Positions 1 through 6,239 of a DNA stretch of 12,480 nucleotides are shown here, piece by piece. Source of the DNA: Peptococcaceae bacterium (GTDB lineage Bacteria; Bacillota; Peptococcia; Peptococcales; Peptococcaceae); assembly GCA_017383785.1 (NCBI GenBank), contig JAFNVD010000189.1:1-12480 (forward strand), in the 5' to 3' direction. The notes beneath the pieces are model-generated. The model saw nothing but the letters and a program-made list of their open reading frames with translations, was not told where the DNA came from and ran no database searches. Within the stretch, counting starts at the first letter, position 1, and each line of letters opens with the position of its first letter. The translations under genes and the position numbers were made by a program.

Positions 1-516
1 AATCACTTCTCCCAATTCAGGATCTATATTGTCATACCCCATAAAGTCAACGGATACACGAATGGTAGCCTCACCTACTGCATGCCAAATCTTTGCACCA
101 TTTTGGTCAACCGCATAAAAGATGCCACTATCATCTGTTACAAGAGTAATGCCGCCTTTTGCAGCTCCTCCGTTAATCTGAATCGCACCTTCTGCATTGC
201 GCTCCATGGATTTTATTTTTACTTCACCATCATGGGTAACGATGCGATTGCCCTTCTCTAATACAGACACGGCCACCATATCGTATTTGTCGAAGCTATA
301 AATCTGCAAATCCATTTGCATTTTGCCGGTATCATCCACATAGGCGTCGCCTTTCTCCAAAGAAACAGAAAGAATGGCATCAGTCAAGTTTTCCATTGTG
401 GTGTCAGGCAGTGGATTTACGGTAACAACCTCACCTTTGAGAATGCCGCAGCCTGTAAGCAGCAAACAAGAAATCATAAGAACCATTATTATTTTTTTCA
501 TCCGAACATGTTTCAT
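1..516 (-). CDS. Putative lipoprotein of unknown function (3' end cut by window edge)
   Basis: The frame is open from the ATG at 516 to base 1, giving 172 codons with no stop, so the C-terminus is outside the window. The N-terminus is a basic stretch (MKHVRMKK), a short hydrophobic segment and a lipobox, LLTGC, at about residues 18-22. This predicts export and lipid attachment at the Cys, then a mostly beta-rich extracytoplasmic domain. The mature part contains VDDTGKMQMDLQIYSFD and later TLVTDDSGIFYAVDQNG, which I cannot assign to a named family. The ATG overlaps the stop of the upstream membrane-protein gene (ATGA), and a GGGGGTGG ribosome binding site lies inside that gene's end, so the two are very likely translationally coupled. 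A second in-frame ATG at 501 (MKKII) is possible. The lipoprotein call is firm; the function is unknown. Confidence 0.8.
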   Translation of the reverse strand, partial: MKHVRMKKIIMVLMISCLLLTGCGILKGEVVTVNPLPDTTMENLTDAILSVSLEKGDAYVDDTGKMQMDLQIYSFDKYDMVAVSVLEKGNRIVTHDGEVKIKSMERNAEGAIQINGGAAKGGITLVTDDSGIFYAVDQNGAKIWHAVGEATIRVSVDFMGYDNIDPELGEVI

Positions 517-1055
517 CGCGCCACCCCCAAAAACAGACATAAATAAAACCCTACAACAGCACCTATAAATGTTATGCCGCAGATAACGGGCATTATGATA
601 TCAATCGCTTTTACCAGCTTTGCACTCCCGATGCCCAGCGTGATAAATGCTTTGCTCATAGACACTGCTAAATGCATCAGCACCATAGCGAAGAATACCG
701 GGTGCAATACCGCATGTAGCATCTTAGGCTGGAAATGGGTAGCCGCACCGGCAATATGCACACCAATCAGTACCATCATCAAAATGCCGGAAAAGCGCTG
801 CAGCATAGTACGAGCATTTAACTTGGCATAAGTATTGCACTTGCGTTTTTCTGCGCCTTTATGCCCCAACACAGCCATTGCAATGCTCAAAATAGCATGA
901 ATGACAACAAGAGCAGTAATCATCCACGGCAGTACAGTTGCATGAGTCGGAATACGATAGCGAGAAAGCATCACCACTGCATAAAACATAGCATGATCCA
1001 AAAGCAGCACAACGATTAGCATACTAATGATTGCATTTATTTTTCTCAAGTTCAT
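513..1055 (-). CDS. Five-helix cytochrome b-like membrane protein
   Basis: This is a 180-residue integral membrane protein with about five hydrophobic helices, near residues 7-31, 40-64, 88-108, 112-138 and 150-177. Several helices carry histidines in mid-membrane or near-edge positions (H21, H53, H100, H118, H128). Helix 3 begins QRFSGILMMVLIGVH, resembling the QR/HR-x-x-G...H pattern of succinate dehydrogenase/fumarate reductase cytochrome b subunits, which have five helices in the B-type enzymes. I infer a heme b-binding quinone-reactive protein, but no flavoprotein or iron-sulfur subunit is visible nearby. A longer ORF begins at 1079. I chose the ATG at 1055 because a GGGGG ribosome binding site (1064-1068) sits 8 bases ahead of it. 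The stop overlaps the start of the following lipoprotein gene. The family link is by motif only; it could be an unrelated four- or five-helix protein. Confidence 0.65.
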   Translation of the reverse strand: MNLRKINAIISMLIVVLLLDHAMFYAVVMLSRYRIPTHATVLPWMITALVVIHAILSIAMAVLGHKGAEKRKCNTYAKLNARTMLQRFSGILMMVLIGVHIAGAATHFQPKMLHAVLHPVFFAMVLMHLAVSMSKAFITLGIGSAKLVKAIDIIMPVICGITFIGAVVGFYLCLFLGVAR

Positions 1056-1125
1056 TACAACATCCCCCATTCTAATCAATCATATATATTATTGTATCAA
1101 ATGAAAGGATGCTAAAGAGACACAC

Positions 1126-1161
1126 AAAAAGAGTGGATAGCATAAACTATCCACTCTTTTT
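1126..1161 (-). terminator. Rho-independent terminator of the two-component operon
   Basis: This is a perfect 15-bp inverted repeat (AAAAAGAGTGGATAG at 1126-1140 and its complement at 1147-1161) with a 6-base loop. It ends in a T run on either strand. It lies 4 bases beyond the stop of the response regulator gene, so it should end that transcript and insulate the cytochrome b-like gene, which would then need its own promoter in 1080-1125. I found no convincing -35/-10 pair there. Confidence 0.9.
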
Positions 1162-1164
1162 AAT

Positions 1165-1944
1165 TCATATTTTGCTCATGCGTTCTAGTACTCCGGCTGT
1201 GTATTCGCTCCAGCTATACTGTGCCATATACTCGCCATTCCATACCCGGCCTCCTCGTTTGCCGTTACACCAATCGTAATAGTCGCAGTCTACTTCTTCC
1301 GGTACGATACCTAGTTTGCCTCGCTGCTGTGAAATGATATGCTCACACTCTACTGCTTCTAAGGTATCCAGCAGGTCACGGCGCAAGCTTTTCATGTAGC
1401 TTTCGTGACCATAGTCGTCTTCGAAAAGAATGGCCTGCAGTTCGGTCAAGGTGCACAGTGCGCCTTTTCGGTCGATCAGATAGGCCAGCACTTCTTTGGT
1501 CTTGCTGTACTTAAATGCCATTGGTTTACCGTCGATATAGGCTTCAAAATTGCCAAAGGTTTGCAGCCGCACCCGTTTGCGTTTTGGAATCGGACGGCGC
1601 AGATCATATAGTTCTTTCTTTACTTTATCCACGGTAATAGGCTTAGTGAGGTAGCCGCTGGCATGCAGGTCATAGGCTTCTTTGCGGTACTCTTCAAAGC
1701 CGGTGGCAAATATAATATTGATATCCGGATTGCGCAGTTTGAGCTGTTCGGCCAGTGCTACGCCACTCATGCCCGCCATTTCTACGTCCAGAAAGGCAAT
1801 ATTGCATTCATGCCGCGCTACAAACTCCAGGGCATCCTCAGGGTATTCAAACCCGTTTAATTCTGCCTCCGGCGCTGCTTCGCTGATGACATCCATCAGG
1901 CCTTCCAATGCTATACGTTCATCATCTACTGCTATGATTTTCAT
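1165..1944 (-). CDS. Response regulator with SARP-like winged-helix output domain
   Basis: This 259-residue DNA-binding response regulator starts with a CheY-like receiver domain, about residues 1-115. The acidic pair D7-D8, the phosphoacceptor D53 (in FLDVEM), T81 and K101 (in LTKP) are all in place. A basic linker (PKRKRVRLQTFG) leads to a winged-helix domain, about residues 123-215, with the pattern GNFEAYIDGKPMAFKYSKTK, then LLDTLEAV and DCDYYDW. This resembles the OmpR/SARP-type domain found in activator-like regulators, not the LytTR domain that usually partners LytS-type kinases. The ATG overlaps the kinase stop by 4 bases (ATGA), so the two form a cognate pair made in balanced amounts. 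Target genes are unknown; the adjacent cytochrome b-like/lipoprotein unit is a candidate by position only. Confidence 0.9.
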   Translation of the reverse strand: MKIIAVDDERIALEGLMDVISEAAPEAELNGFEYPEDALEFVARHECNIAFLDVEMAGMSGVALAEQLKLRNPDINIIFATGFEEYRKEAYDLHASGYLTKPITVDKVKKELYDLRRPIPKRKRVRLQTFGNFEAYIDGKPMAFKYSKTKEVLAYLIDRKGALCTLTELQAILFEDDYGHESYMKSLRRDLLDTLEAVECEHIISQQRGKLGIVPEEVDCDYYDWCNGKRGGRVWNGEYMAQYSWSEYTAGVLERMSKI

Positions 1945-3755
1945 CTTGTATTTCTAGCCTCCTTTACGGGAATGGTCACAACGGCAACGGTACCGTCTGC
2001 CGAACTGGTAATATCCAAACTGCCGCCCACCATTGCCTGCAGGCGCTGTTTGATATTACGAATCCCTACATGTTCTTTGCCATCTTCCATATAATGCTCC
2101 GGATCAAAGCCCACGCCGTTGTCTCGAACGGTAATCAGCACACGATCTGCTGTTCTGCGAGTAGAGATGGTCACCACCCCGCCGCCTCGTTTTTTGGTTA
2201 CGCCGTGTTTTACCGCATTTTCTACCAGTGGTTCTACGGTCAGTGGCGGTATTTTAAAGTCAGTGACTTCAATATCATATACGATGTCCAGCTTCTCCCG
2301 GAAACGAATCTGCTCTAATGACAGATAGGTTTGGATATGCTGGTATTCTGCACTAAACGGAATCGGTGCATTTTTTTCAATAGACAGCATATTACACCGC
2401 AAATACTCAGCAAAGCTGCTGACTGCCTCTTGTGCTGTTTCCGGCTCTTTGCGATACAAATGATAAATAGTATTGAGCACGTTGTACAGAAAATGTGGCT
2501 TAATCTGCGACAGCATAATGGCAATACGGCTGTCTTCCAGTTCTTTTTCTAACTTTTTAGCACGAGCAGACGCACGATAATCGATTAAAATGCTTTTTGC
2601 CGCTGCGATAATGTGTACCACAAACAAGATAGAAAATACAATTTTTGTGCATGGTGTACGCCAAACAATGTGATTCCCTACACCGGCGATATCCAGCAAA
2701 AACGCAGAAAACAGCAGTAGCGCTGAAATTGGCACAAGCCGTTTGCCGGACGGACGCAGCAGCTCTTTTACACATCCGATTGTAAAGATTGGGCATAAAA
2801 TAATCTGTGAAACTACCCAATAAGGCATTGTATCATAGATTACGGTCACACCGGTAAACGATAACAGGATAAAAACACTGTCTAAAATTGCTATCAGCAA
2901 CACAGCTGTCTTTGCCGCTGTTCGTATTTTGCCAACAAATATATCGCTTACAAAATGACATAGGCAAAAGGCTGCCAACATCATGCATAACTGACCGACA
3001 TACGTATTTAAAACATTTAAGTCACTCCAATAGGAGATGTCTATGCTGTCAAAGACCACATATCCGCTAAAAGCGAACGTCATCAGCCCTAATTTCAGCA
3101 TCATTCCGGCGATTGGAAGCTTGAGAATTACGGCAGCAATCACAGCACCCAATATCATCAGCGATGCTACAAACAATGCCATCCCCAGTATTCTCGTTTT
3201 CTCGCCGTAAGCAGCTAAATTTTGCTCCAAGAGATTCCAATCAACAGGGTCAGAACACAATGTAGTCAGAAAATCGTTGTAGGCTGTTTTATTGCCATAC
3301 ATATGTGGATTTTCTAAATAGATTTCCACAACATCATCCGTTCCAATATAAGGAACGAGAGTGGCTCTCCATTCTCTGGCACAAATAGATGCGAATACTT
3401 CTGTGGGCAAATCTGGAATAGAAAGCACATCATCTATAAAGATCTGTTCCCCATTGACTTTTATGGCTACACCAATGTGATTGCTATAAAAGTTTAACAG
3501 CCATCCTTCTTGCATTTCTCTCGAGAACGTCCCCCGCAAGAACAAGGACTTTTCTCGTGCAGAAAGTTCTGTATCTTCCGTCAGCGTCTGCCAGTTCTCG
3601 CCATCGTAGCTGTATTCTCCGATTAATTGTTGCGGCATTGGGATCGGTAAAAATGCTTGATAATTGCCAACGGTAACTGTAATCAGGCACACAATACCCA
3701 AAAGAAACGGTATGGCAAATCCGATATATTCCAGATACGTTTTTTTTATTTTCAT
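1941..3755 (-). CDS. 7TM sensor histidine kinase, LytS/YehU type
   Basis: This is a membrane sensor kinase of 604 residues. One N-terminal helix (about 10-32) is followed by an extracytoplasmic beta-rich domain of about 150 residues, then about seven helices between residues 188 and 390. This is the layout of 7TMR-DISM receptors. The cytoplasmic part has a coiled linker and a His_kinase (PF06580-type) region with QIKPHFLYN, the phosphorylated His being about H421. The ATPase domain follows with PLVENAVKHG (Asn about 513), DNGVGF (545-550) and VGIRNIKQRL (563-572). These are the signatures of the LytS/YehU family. A longer ORF starts at 3779, but the ATG at 3755 follows a GGGGAG ribosome binding site at 7 bases and is preferred. 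It phosphorylates the overlapping response regulator. The ligand is unknown; the extracellular domain suggests a small soluble molecule. Confidence 0.92.
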   Translation of the reverse strand: MKIKKTYLEYIGFAIPFLLGIVCLITVTVGNYQAFLPIPMPQQLIGEYSYDGENWQTLTEDTELSAREKSLFLRGTFSREMQEGWLLNFYSNHIGVAIKVNGEQIFIDDVLSIPDLPTEVFASICAREWRATLVPYIGTDDVVEIYLENPHMYGNKTAYNDFLTTLCSDPVDWNLLEQNLAAYGEKTRILGMALFVASLMILGAVIAAVILKLPIAGMMLKLGLMTFAFSGYVVFDSIDISYWSDLNVLNTYVGQLCMMLAAFCLCHFVSDIFVGKIRTAAKTAVLLIAILDSVFILLSFTGVTVIYDTMPYWVVSQIILCPIFTIGCVKELLRPSGKRLVPISALLLFSAFLLDIAGVGNHIVWRTPCTKIVFSILFVVHIIAAAKSILIDYRASARAKKLEKELEDSRIAIMLSQIKPHFLYNVLNTIYHLYRKEPETAQEAVSSFAEYLRCNMLSIEKNAPIPFSAEYQHIQTYLSLEQIRFREKLDIVYDIEVTDFKIPPLTVEPLVENAVKHGVTKKRGGGVVTISTRRTADRVLITVRDNGVGFDPEHYMEDGKEHVGIRNIKQRLQAMVGGSLDITSSADGTVAVVTIPVKEARNTR

Positions 3756-3883
3756 AGGATTCTCCCCATGCACATTCAAATTATTATTTCGTTACGAATT
3801 CACTTTATAACTGCAGTTTGTACATAGCGTTATGCATTCCATGGCTCGTCTGTGCTTATGGCATTGCAGCCACATACAATGAT

Positions 3884-3912
3884 ATTATAGTAAATAGTTG
3901 TACAAAATGCAA
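3884..3912 (-). promoter_or_regulatory. Probable sigma-A promoter of the kinase/regulator operon
   Basis: On the minus strand a perfect TATAAT (-10, 3884-3889) lies 17 bases after TTGCAT (-35, 3907-3912). It sits just after the terminator of the flavoprotein gene and would give a leader of about 120 bases before the kinase start. The -35 match is only partial. Confidence 0.6.
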
Positions 3913-3924
3913 ATATCCCTCTAC

Positions 3925-3954
3925 GAAAAAAGAGGATACCGATTCGGTATCCTC
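3925..3954 (-). terminator. Terminator of the flavoprotein gene
   Basis: A 10-bp stem (GAGGATACCG at 3932-3941, complement at 3945-3954) with a 3-base loop is followed on the minus strand by seven T. It lies 27 bases past the stop of the flavodoxin-fold gene. Its arms and flanks are nearly identical to the terminator at 5407-5437. Confidence 0.88.
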
Positions 3955-3981
3955 AAAATCATTATATGCATAAGCAATGCT

Positions 3982-5340
3982 CTATTGTACTGTTTGTTTT
4001 TTCGCACGATCCAGCACTTTTTTGTACGGTGCAATCATGCCTTCGTTCATTTTATTCCCCATTTTCCCTTTGAGTTTTGGATTGGAGAGCAGCGCACCTA
4101 CCAAGTACATTTTGACTACCATGCCTTTTTTCTTCTGCGGGAAGTCATATTGCCCATGCGCTTTATAAAACTTATGGTCAGCCTTCATCATGCCCTGCAT
4201 CAAATAAATCAAGTCACGGAATATTTTCATCCCACCGATGCCATAAAAGTTCTGTGGCTGTACATAACGATACGTTAGTGCGTACTGCAATTTAGCCGCC
4301 AGAGCATCAATTTCTTCATTGGGATGAAACTCGTCCGTTGCAACGCCGGCCAGGAAATTGCCGCCTACCTCACTGCGTGCCTCCACGATCATCTGCAAAT
4401 TGTATTCTTCGCTGTAATTGCCACTAATCAAATAGCCTACCGGCATACCCATGGTTACCGTACGATGCCCGTTGCAAAATTCGCGGTCATTGTACTGTTT
4501 AAACACCGCACCCATGGAGTGATCTTTGATTTTAAACGCAAATACCATAGCATCTGCTGTCTGAATCTGATTGCGCAAAAATTCGTCAAACCCGTCAGTA
4601 TAAATGCACTTCCCGGATACAGCGCAATTAAAACAGCCCAGACACCCGCCTTTTATCGGATACTCTCGAATATTCACCACACGGCTTTGAATGGCAAGCT
4701 TCGCCTGAAAACGTGCAATCATCTGCTGCAATTGTACATTATCCGCTTCGCAATCGGTAATAATCACCACATCGCCCGACTGTTTTGGTTCAACCGTCTC
4801 TGCAGGCAAGGTAACCGGTACCTGTTTCGCCGGTGTATTTTTCACAGAGCTTGGCTCACAAATCTGCTGCGCAACACACCAGACAACATATTGCATAAAA
4901 TCACGTGCTTCTTTCTGTCCTTTTTCTGTGAGCAAATCATCCATATCAGCAGATAAACCGCGGATATAGTTCAGCCCCAGGTCATGGCAATTGTCCTCAA
5001 TATAGCGATGTGCTGTTACATCATAAAAATGTTTGGAGGTAGAAATCTGTGTTGCAAATTTACCTTTTAAATCTGCTCCGGAGGCTTTTAAAAGCTCTAT
5101 AAATCGATGCAACTGACTCGGAGCGATAAATGTATACACCGGATAAGAAAACAGCAGCAAATCCGCTTTTTGTACCGCCTCGATGGCAGGCGCAAAATCC
5201 CGTTCTAACAGCTTGATTCTTTGCCCTACGTGCAGAATCTCAAAACTATGCTCAGGGAATTGCTGCTGCAAATATAAACTTGTCTGTAGTGTAATACTAT
5301 AGTCTCCTTTTGGGCTACCGTTCAGTACTAAAATATGCAT
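3982..5340 (-). CDS. Tandem flavodoxin-fold oxidoreductase with Cys cluster motif
   Basis: This 452-residue cytoplasmic protein has two flavodoxin-like domains in tandem. The first, about residues 1-160, begins MHILVLNGSPKGDYS, a typical NADPH-dependent FMN reductase phosphate-binding loop, and has SYPVY at 65-69, where the flavin ring usually packs. A linker of about 30 residues leads to the second domain, which begins DVVIITD at about 190. The second domain lacks an obvious phosphate loop but carries GCLGCFNCAVSGKC at 232-245, with cysteines at 233, 236, 239 and 245. This matches the CxxCxxCx(n)C pattern of iron-sulfur flavoproteins of the same superfamily. The C-terminal region of about 90 residues is basic. 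I infer an FMN-dependent, possibly Fe-S-containing NAD(P)H oxidoreductase; the substrate is unknown. The frame opens at a TTG at 5346, but the ATG at 5340 lies 7 bases after AGGGGTG and is preferred. Confidence 0.85.
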   Translation of the reverse strand: MHILVLNGSPKGDYSITLQTSLYLQQQFPEHSFEILHVGQRIKLLERDFAPAIEAVQKADLLLFSYPVYTFIAPSQLHRFIELLKASGADLKGKFATQISTSKHFYDVTAHRYIEDNCHDLGLNYIRGLSADMDDLLTEKGQKEARDFMQYVVWCVAQQICEPSSVKNTPAKQVPVTLPAETVEPKQSGDVVIITDCEADNVQLQQMIARFQAKLAIQSRVVNIREYPIKGGCLGCFNCAVSGKCIYTDGFDEFLRNQIQTADAMVFAFKIKDHSMGAVFKQYNDREFCNGHRTVTMGMPVGYLISGNYSEEYNLQMIVEARSEVGGNFLAGVATDEFHPNEEIDALAAKLQYALTYRYVQPQNFYGIGGMKIFRDLIYLMQGMMKADHKFYKAHGQYDFPQKKKGMVVKMYLVGALLSNPKLKGKMGNKMNEGMIAPYKKVLDRAKKQTVQ

Positions 5341-5361
5341 GTTCAAACACCCCTATATACG

Positions 5362-5390
5362 ATTCTATTTTTTTCGTTTTAATTTCGCAA
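5362..5390 (-). promoter_or_regulatory. Candidate promoter of the flavoprotein gene
   Basis: On the minus strand TTGCGA (-35, 5385-5390) and TAGAAT (-10, 5362-5367) are 17 bases apart. They lie between the tRNA terminator and the ATG at 5340. The implied leader would be very short, about 15 bases, which lowers confidence. Confidence 0.45.
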
Positions 5391-5406
5391 AAATTAGCCA
5401 TATACG

Positions 5407-5437
5407 AAAAATGAGGATACCTTATTTGGTATCCTCA
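5407..5437 (-). terminator. Terminator of the tRNA cluster
   Basis: A 10-bp stem (TGAGGATACC at 5412-5421, complement at 5428-5437) with a 6-base loop is followed by five T on the minus strand. It is 7 bases past the last tRNA gene, tRNA-Gly(GCC). It shares its arms and flanks with the hairpin at 3925-3954. Confidence 0.88.
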
Positions 5438-5443
5438 AAATTA

Positions 5444-5518
5444 TGGAGCGGAAGACGAGATTCGAACTCGCGACCCTCGCCTTGGCAAGGCGATGCTCTA
5501 CCACTGAGCCACTTCCGC
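5444..5518 (-). tRNA. tRNA-Gly(GCC)
   Basis: Acceptor arms GCGGAAG/CTTCCGC pair perfectly. The anticodon loop is TTGCCAA on a TCGCC/GGCGA stem, and the T-loop reads GTTCGAATC. The 3' CCA is encoded. It is the last tRNA of the cluster, just before the terminator. Confidence 0.97.
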
Positions 5519-5534
5519 ATATACACTATAAAAT

Positions 5535-5618
5535 TGGTGCGGGTGAAGGGACTTGAACCCCCACGGTGAAACCGCCAGATCCTAAGTCTGGTGCGTCTGC
5601 CAATTCCGCCACACCCGC
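5535..5618 (-). tRNA. tRNA-Leu(TAG)
   Basis: This 84-base gene has the long variable arm of a class II tRNA. Acceptor arms GCGGGTG/CACCCGC pair, the anticodon loop CTTAGGA sits on a CCAGA/TCTGG stem, and the T-loop is GTTCAAGTC. The 3' CCA is encoded. Confidence 0.97.
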
Positions 5619-5633
5619 AAAAAGAAAAGAGAA

Positions 5634-5706
5634 TGCGCTATCCGCGACTCGAACGCGGGACACCCTGATTAAAAGTCAGGTGCTCTGCCGACTGAGCTAA
5701 TAGCGC
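5634..5706 (-). tRNA. tRNA-Lys(TTT)
   Basis: Acceptor arms GCGCTAT/ATAGCGC pair. The anticodon loop CTTTTAA sits on a CCTGA/TCAGG stem, and the T-loop is GTTCGAGTC. After the discriminator A the DNA reads TTC, so CCA is not encoded and must be added enzymatically. Confidence 0.97.
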
Positions 5707-5709
5707 ATA

Positions 5710-5784
5710 TGGCTGGGGTGGCAGGGCTCGAACCTACGAATGCGGGAGTCAAAGTCCCGTGCCTTACCACTTGGCTACACCCCA
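5710..5784 (-). tRNA. tRNA-Gln(TTG)
   Basis: Acceptor arms TGGGGTG/CACCCCA pair, with a 5' U-A pair as is usual for tRNA-Gln. The anticodon loop CTTTGAC sits on a CGGGA/TCCCG stem. The discriminator is G and the 3' CCA is encoded. Confidence 0.97.
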
Positions 5785-5836
5785 TCGAAGGTTTCATTCG
5801 CTTACCTAATGCTACCAGAAAAAAATGTAATAAGAG

Positions 5837-5910
5837 GGTGGATGATGGGGATCGAACCCACGAATGCCGGAGCCACAATCCGGTGTGTTAGCCACTTCAC
5901 CACATCCACC
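5837..5910 (-). tRNA. tRNA-His(GTG)
   Basis: The anticodon loop TTGTGGC sits on a CCGGA/TCCGG stem. The acceptor arm has the extra G at -1 opposite C73 (GGTGGATG/CATCCACC), the identity mark of tRNA-His. No CCA is encoded after C73 (the DNA reads CTC). Confidence 0.97.
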
Positions 5911-5926
5911 ATATTCAAGAAAACCA

Positions 5927-6000
5927 TGTGCCAGGAGGGACTCGAACCCCCGACCCTCGGCTTAGAAGGCCGATGCTCTATCCAGCTGAGCTACTGGCAC
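5927..6000 (-). tRNA. tRNA-Arg(TCT)
   Basis: Acceptor arms GTGCCAG/CTGGCAC pair. The anticodon loop CTTCTAA sits on a TCGGC/GCCGA stem, and the T-loop is GTTCGAGTC. The discriminator A is followed by TGG, so CCA is not encoded. It reads AGA, with wobble to AGG. Confidence 0.97.
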
Positions 6001-6004
6001 ACAT

Positions 6005-6078
6005 TGGAGCGGGTGATGGGAATCGAACCCACGTAGCTGGCTTGGAAGGCCAGAACTCTACCATTGAGCTACACCCGC
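6005..6078 (-). tRNA. tRNA-Gly(TCC)
   Basis: Acceptor arms GCGGGTG/CACCCGC pair. The anticodon loop CTTCCAA sits on a CTGGC/GCCAG stem, and the T-loop is GTTCGATTC. The 3' CCA is encoded. With the GCC isoacceptor at the other end of the cluster, it covers the glycine codons. Confidence 0.97.
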
Positions 6079-6109
6079 AACACCTTATCCGTGTCAAAAA
6101 AAATAAGTA

Positions 6110-6183
6110 TCGGGGTGGAGGGATTCGAACCCCCGGCCCCATGGTCCCAAACCACGTACTCTACCAAACTGAGCCACACCCCG
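6110..6183 (-). tRNA. tRNA-Pro(TGG)
   Basis: Acceptor arms CGGGGTG/CACCCCG pair. The anticodon loop TTTGGGA sits on a CGTGG/CCATG stem with one G-T pair. The discriminator A is followed by TAC, so CCA is not encoded. It is the first tRNA transcribed, 25 bases after the phosphodiesterase stop codon. Confidence 0.96.
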
Positions 6184-6207
6184 TTACTAACTGTCTTGAC
6201 GACGAGA

Positions 6208-6239
6208 ATTATATTAACACATTATCTTTTGTTTGGCAA
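6208..6239 (-). promoter_or_regulatory. Candidate promoter of the tRNA cluster
   Basis: On the minus strand TTGCCA (-35, 6234-6239) is followed after 17 bases by TAATAT (6211-6216), or after 20 bases by a perfect TATAAT (6208-6213). It lies within the last codons and stop of the phosphodiesterase gene. Read-through from that operon is an alternative, since I see no terminator in between. Confidence 0.5.

Noticed and set aside
1405..1957. Plus-strand ORFs of 65-91 codons opposite the response regulator
   Set aside because: They are shadows of a gene with strong family motifs, and they lack ribosome binding sites and recognisable domains.
4324..4956. A 210-codon plus-strand ORF opposite the flavoprotein gene
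   Set aside because: The minus-strand frame has clear flavodoxin-fold and Cys motifs and a good start. The opposite frame has no recognisable domain and a biased, antisense-like composition.
5444..6183. Regularly spaced similar segments that could suggest a CRISPR or repeat array
   Set aside because: The similarity is the shared T-arm and D-arm of tRNA genes. The unit length and sequences vary as expected for different tRNAs.
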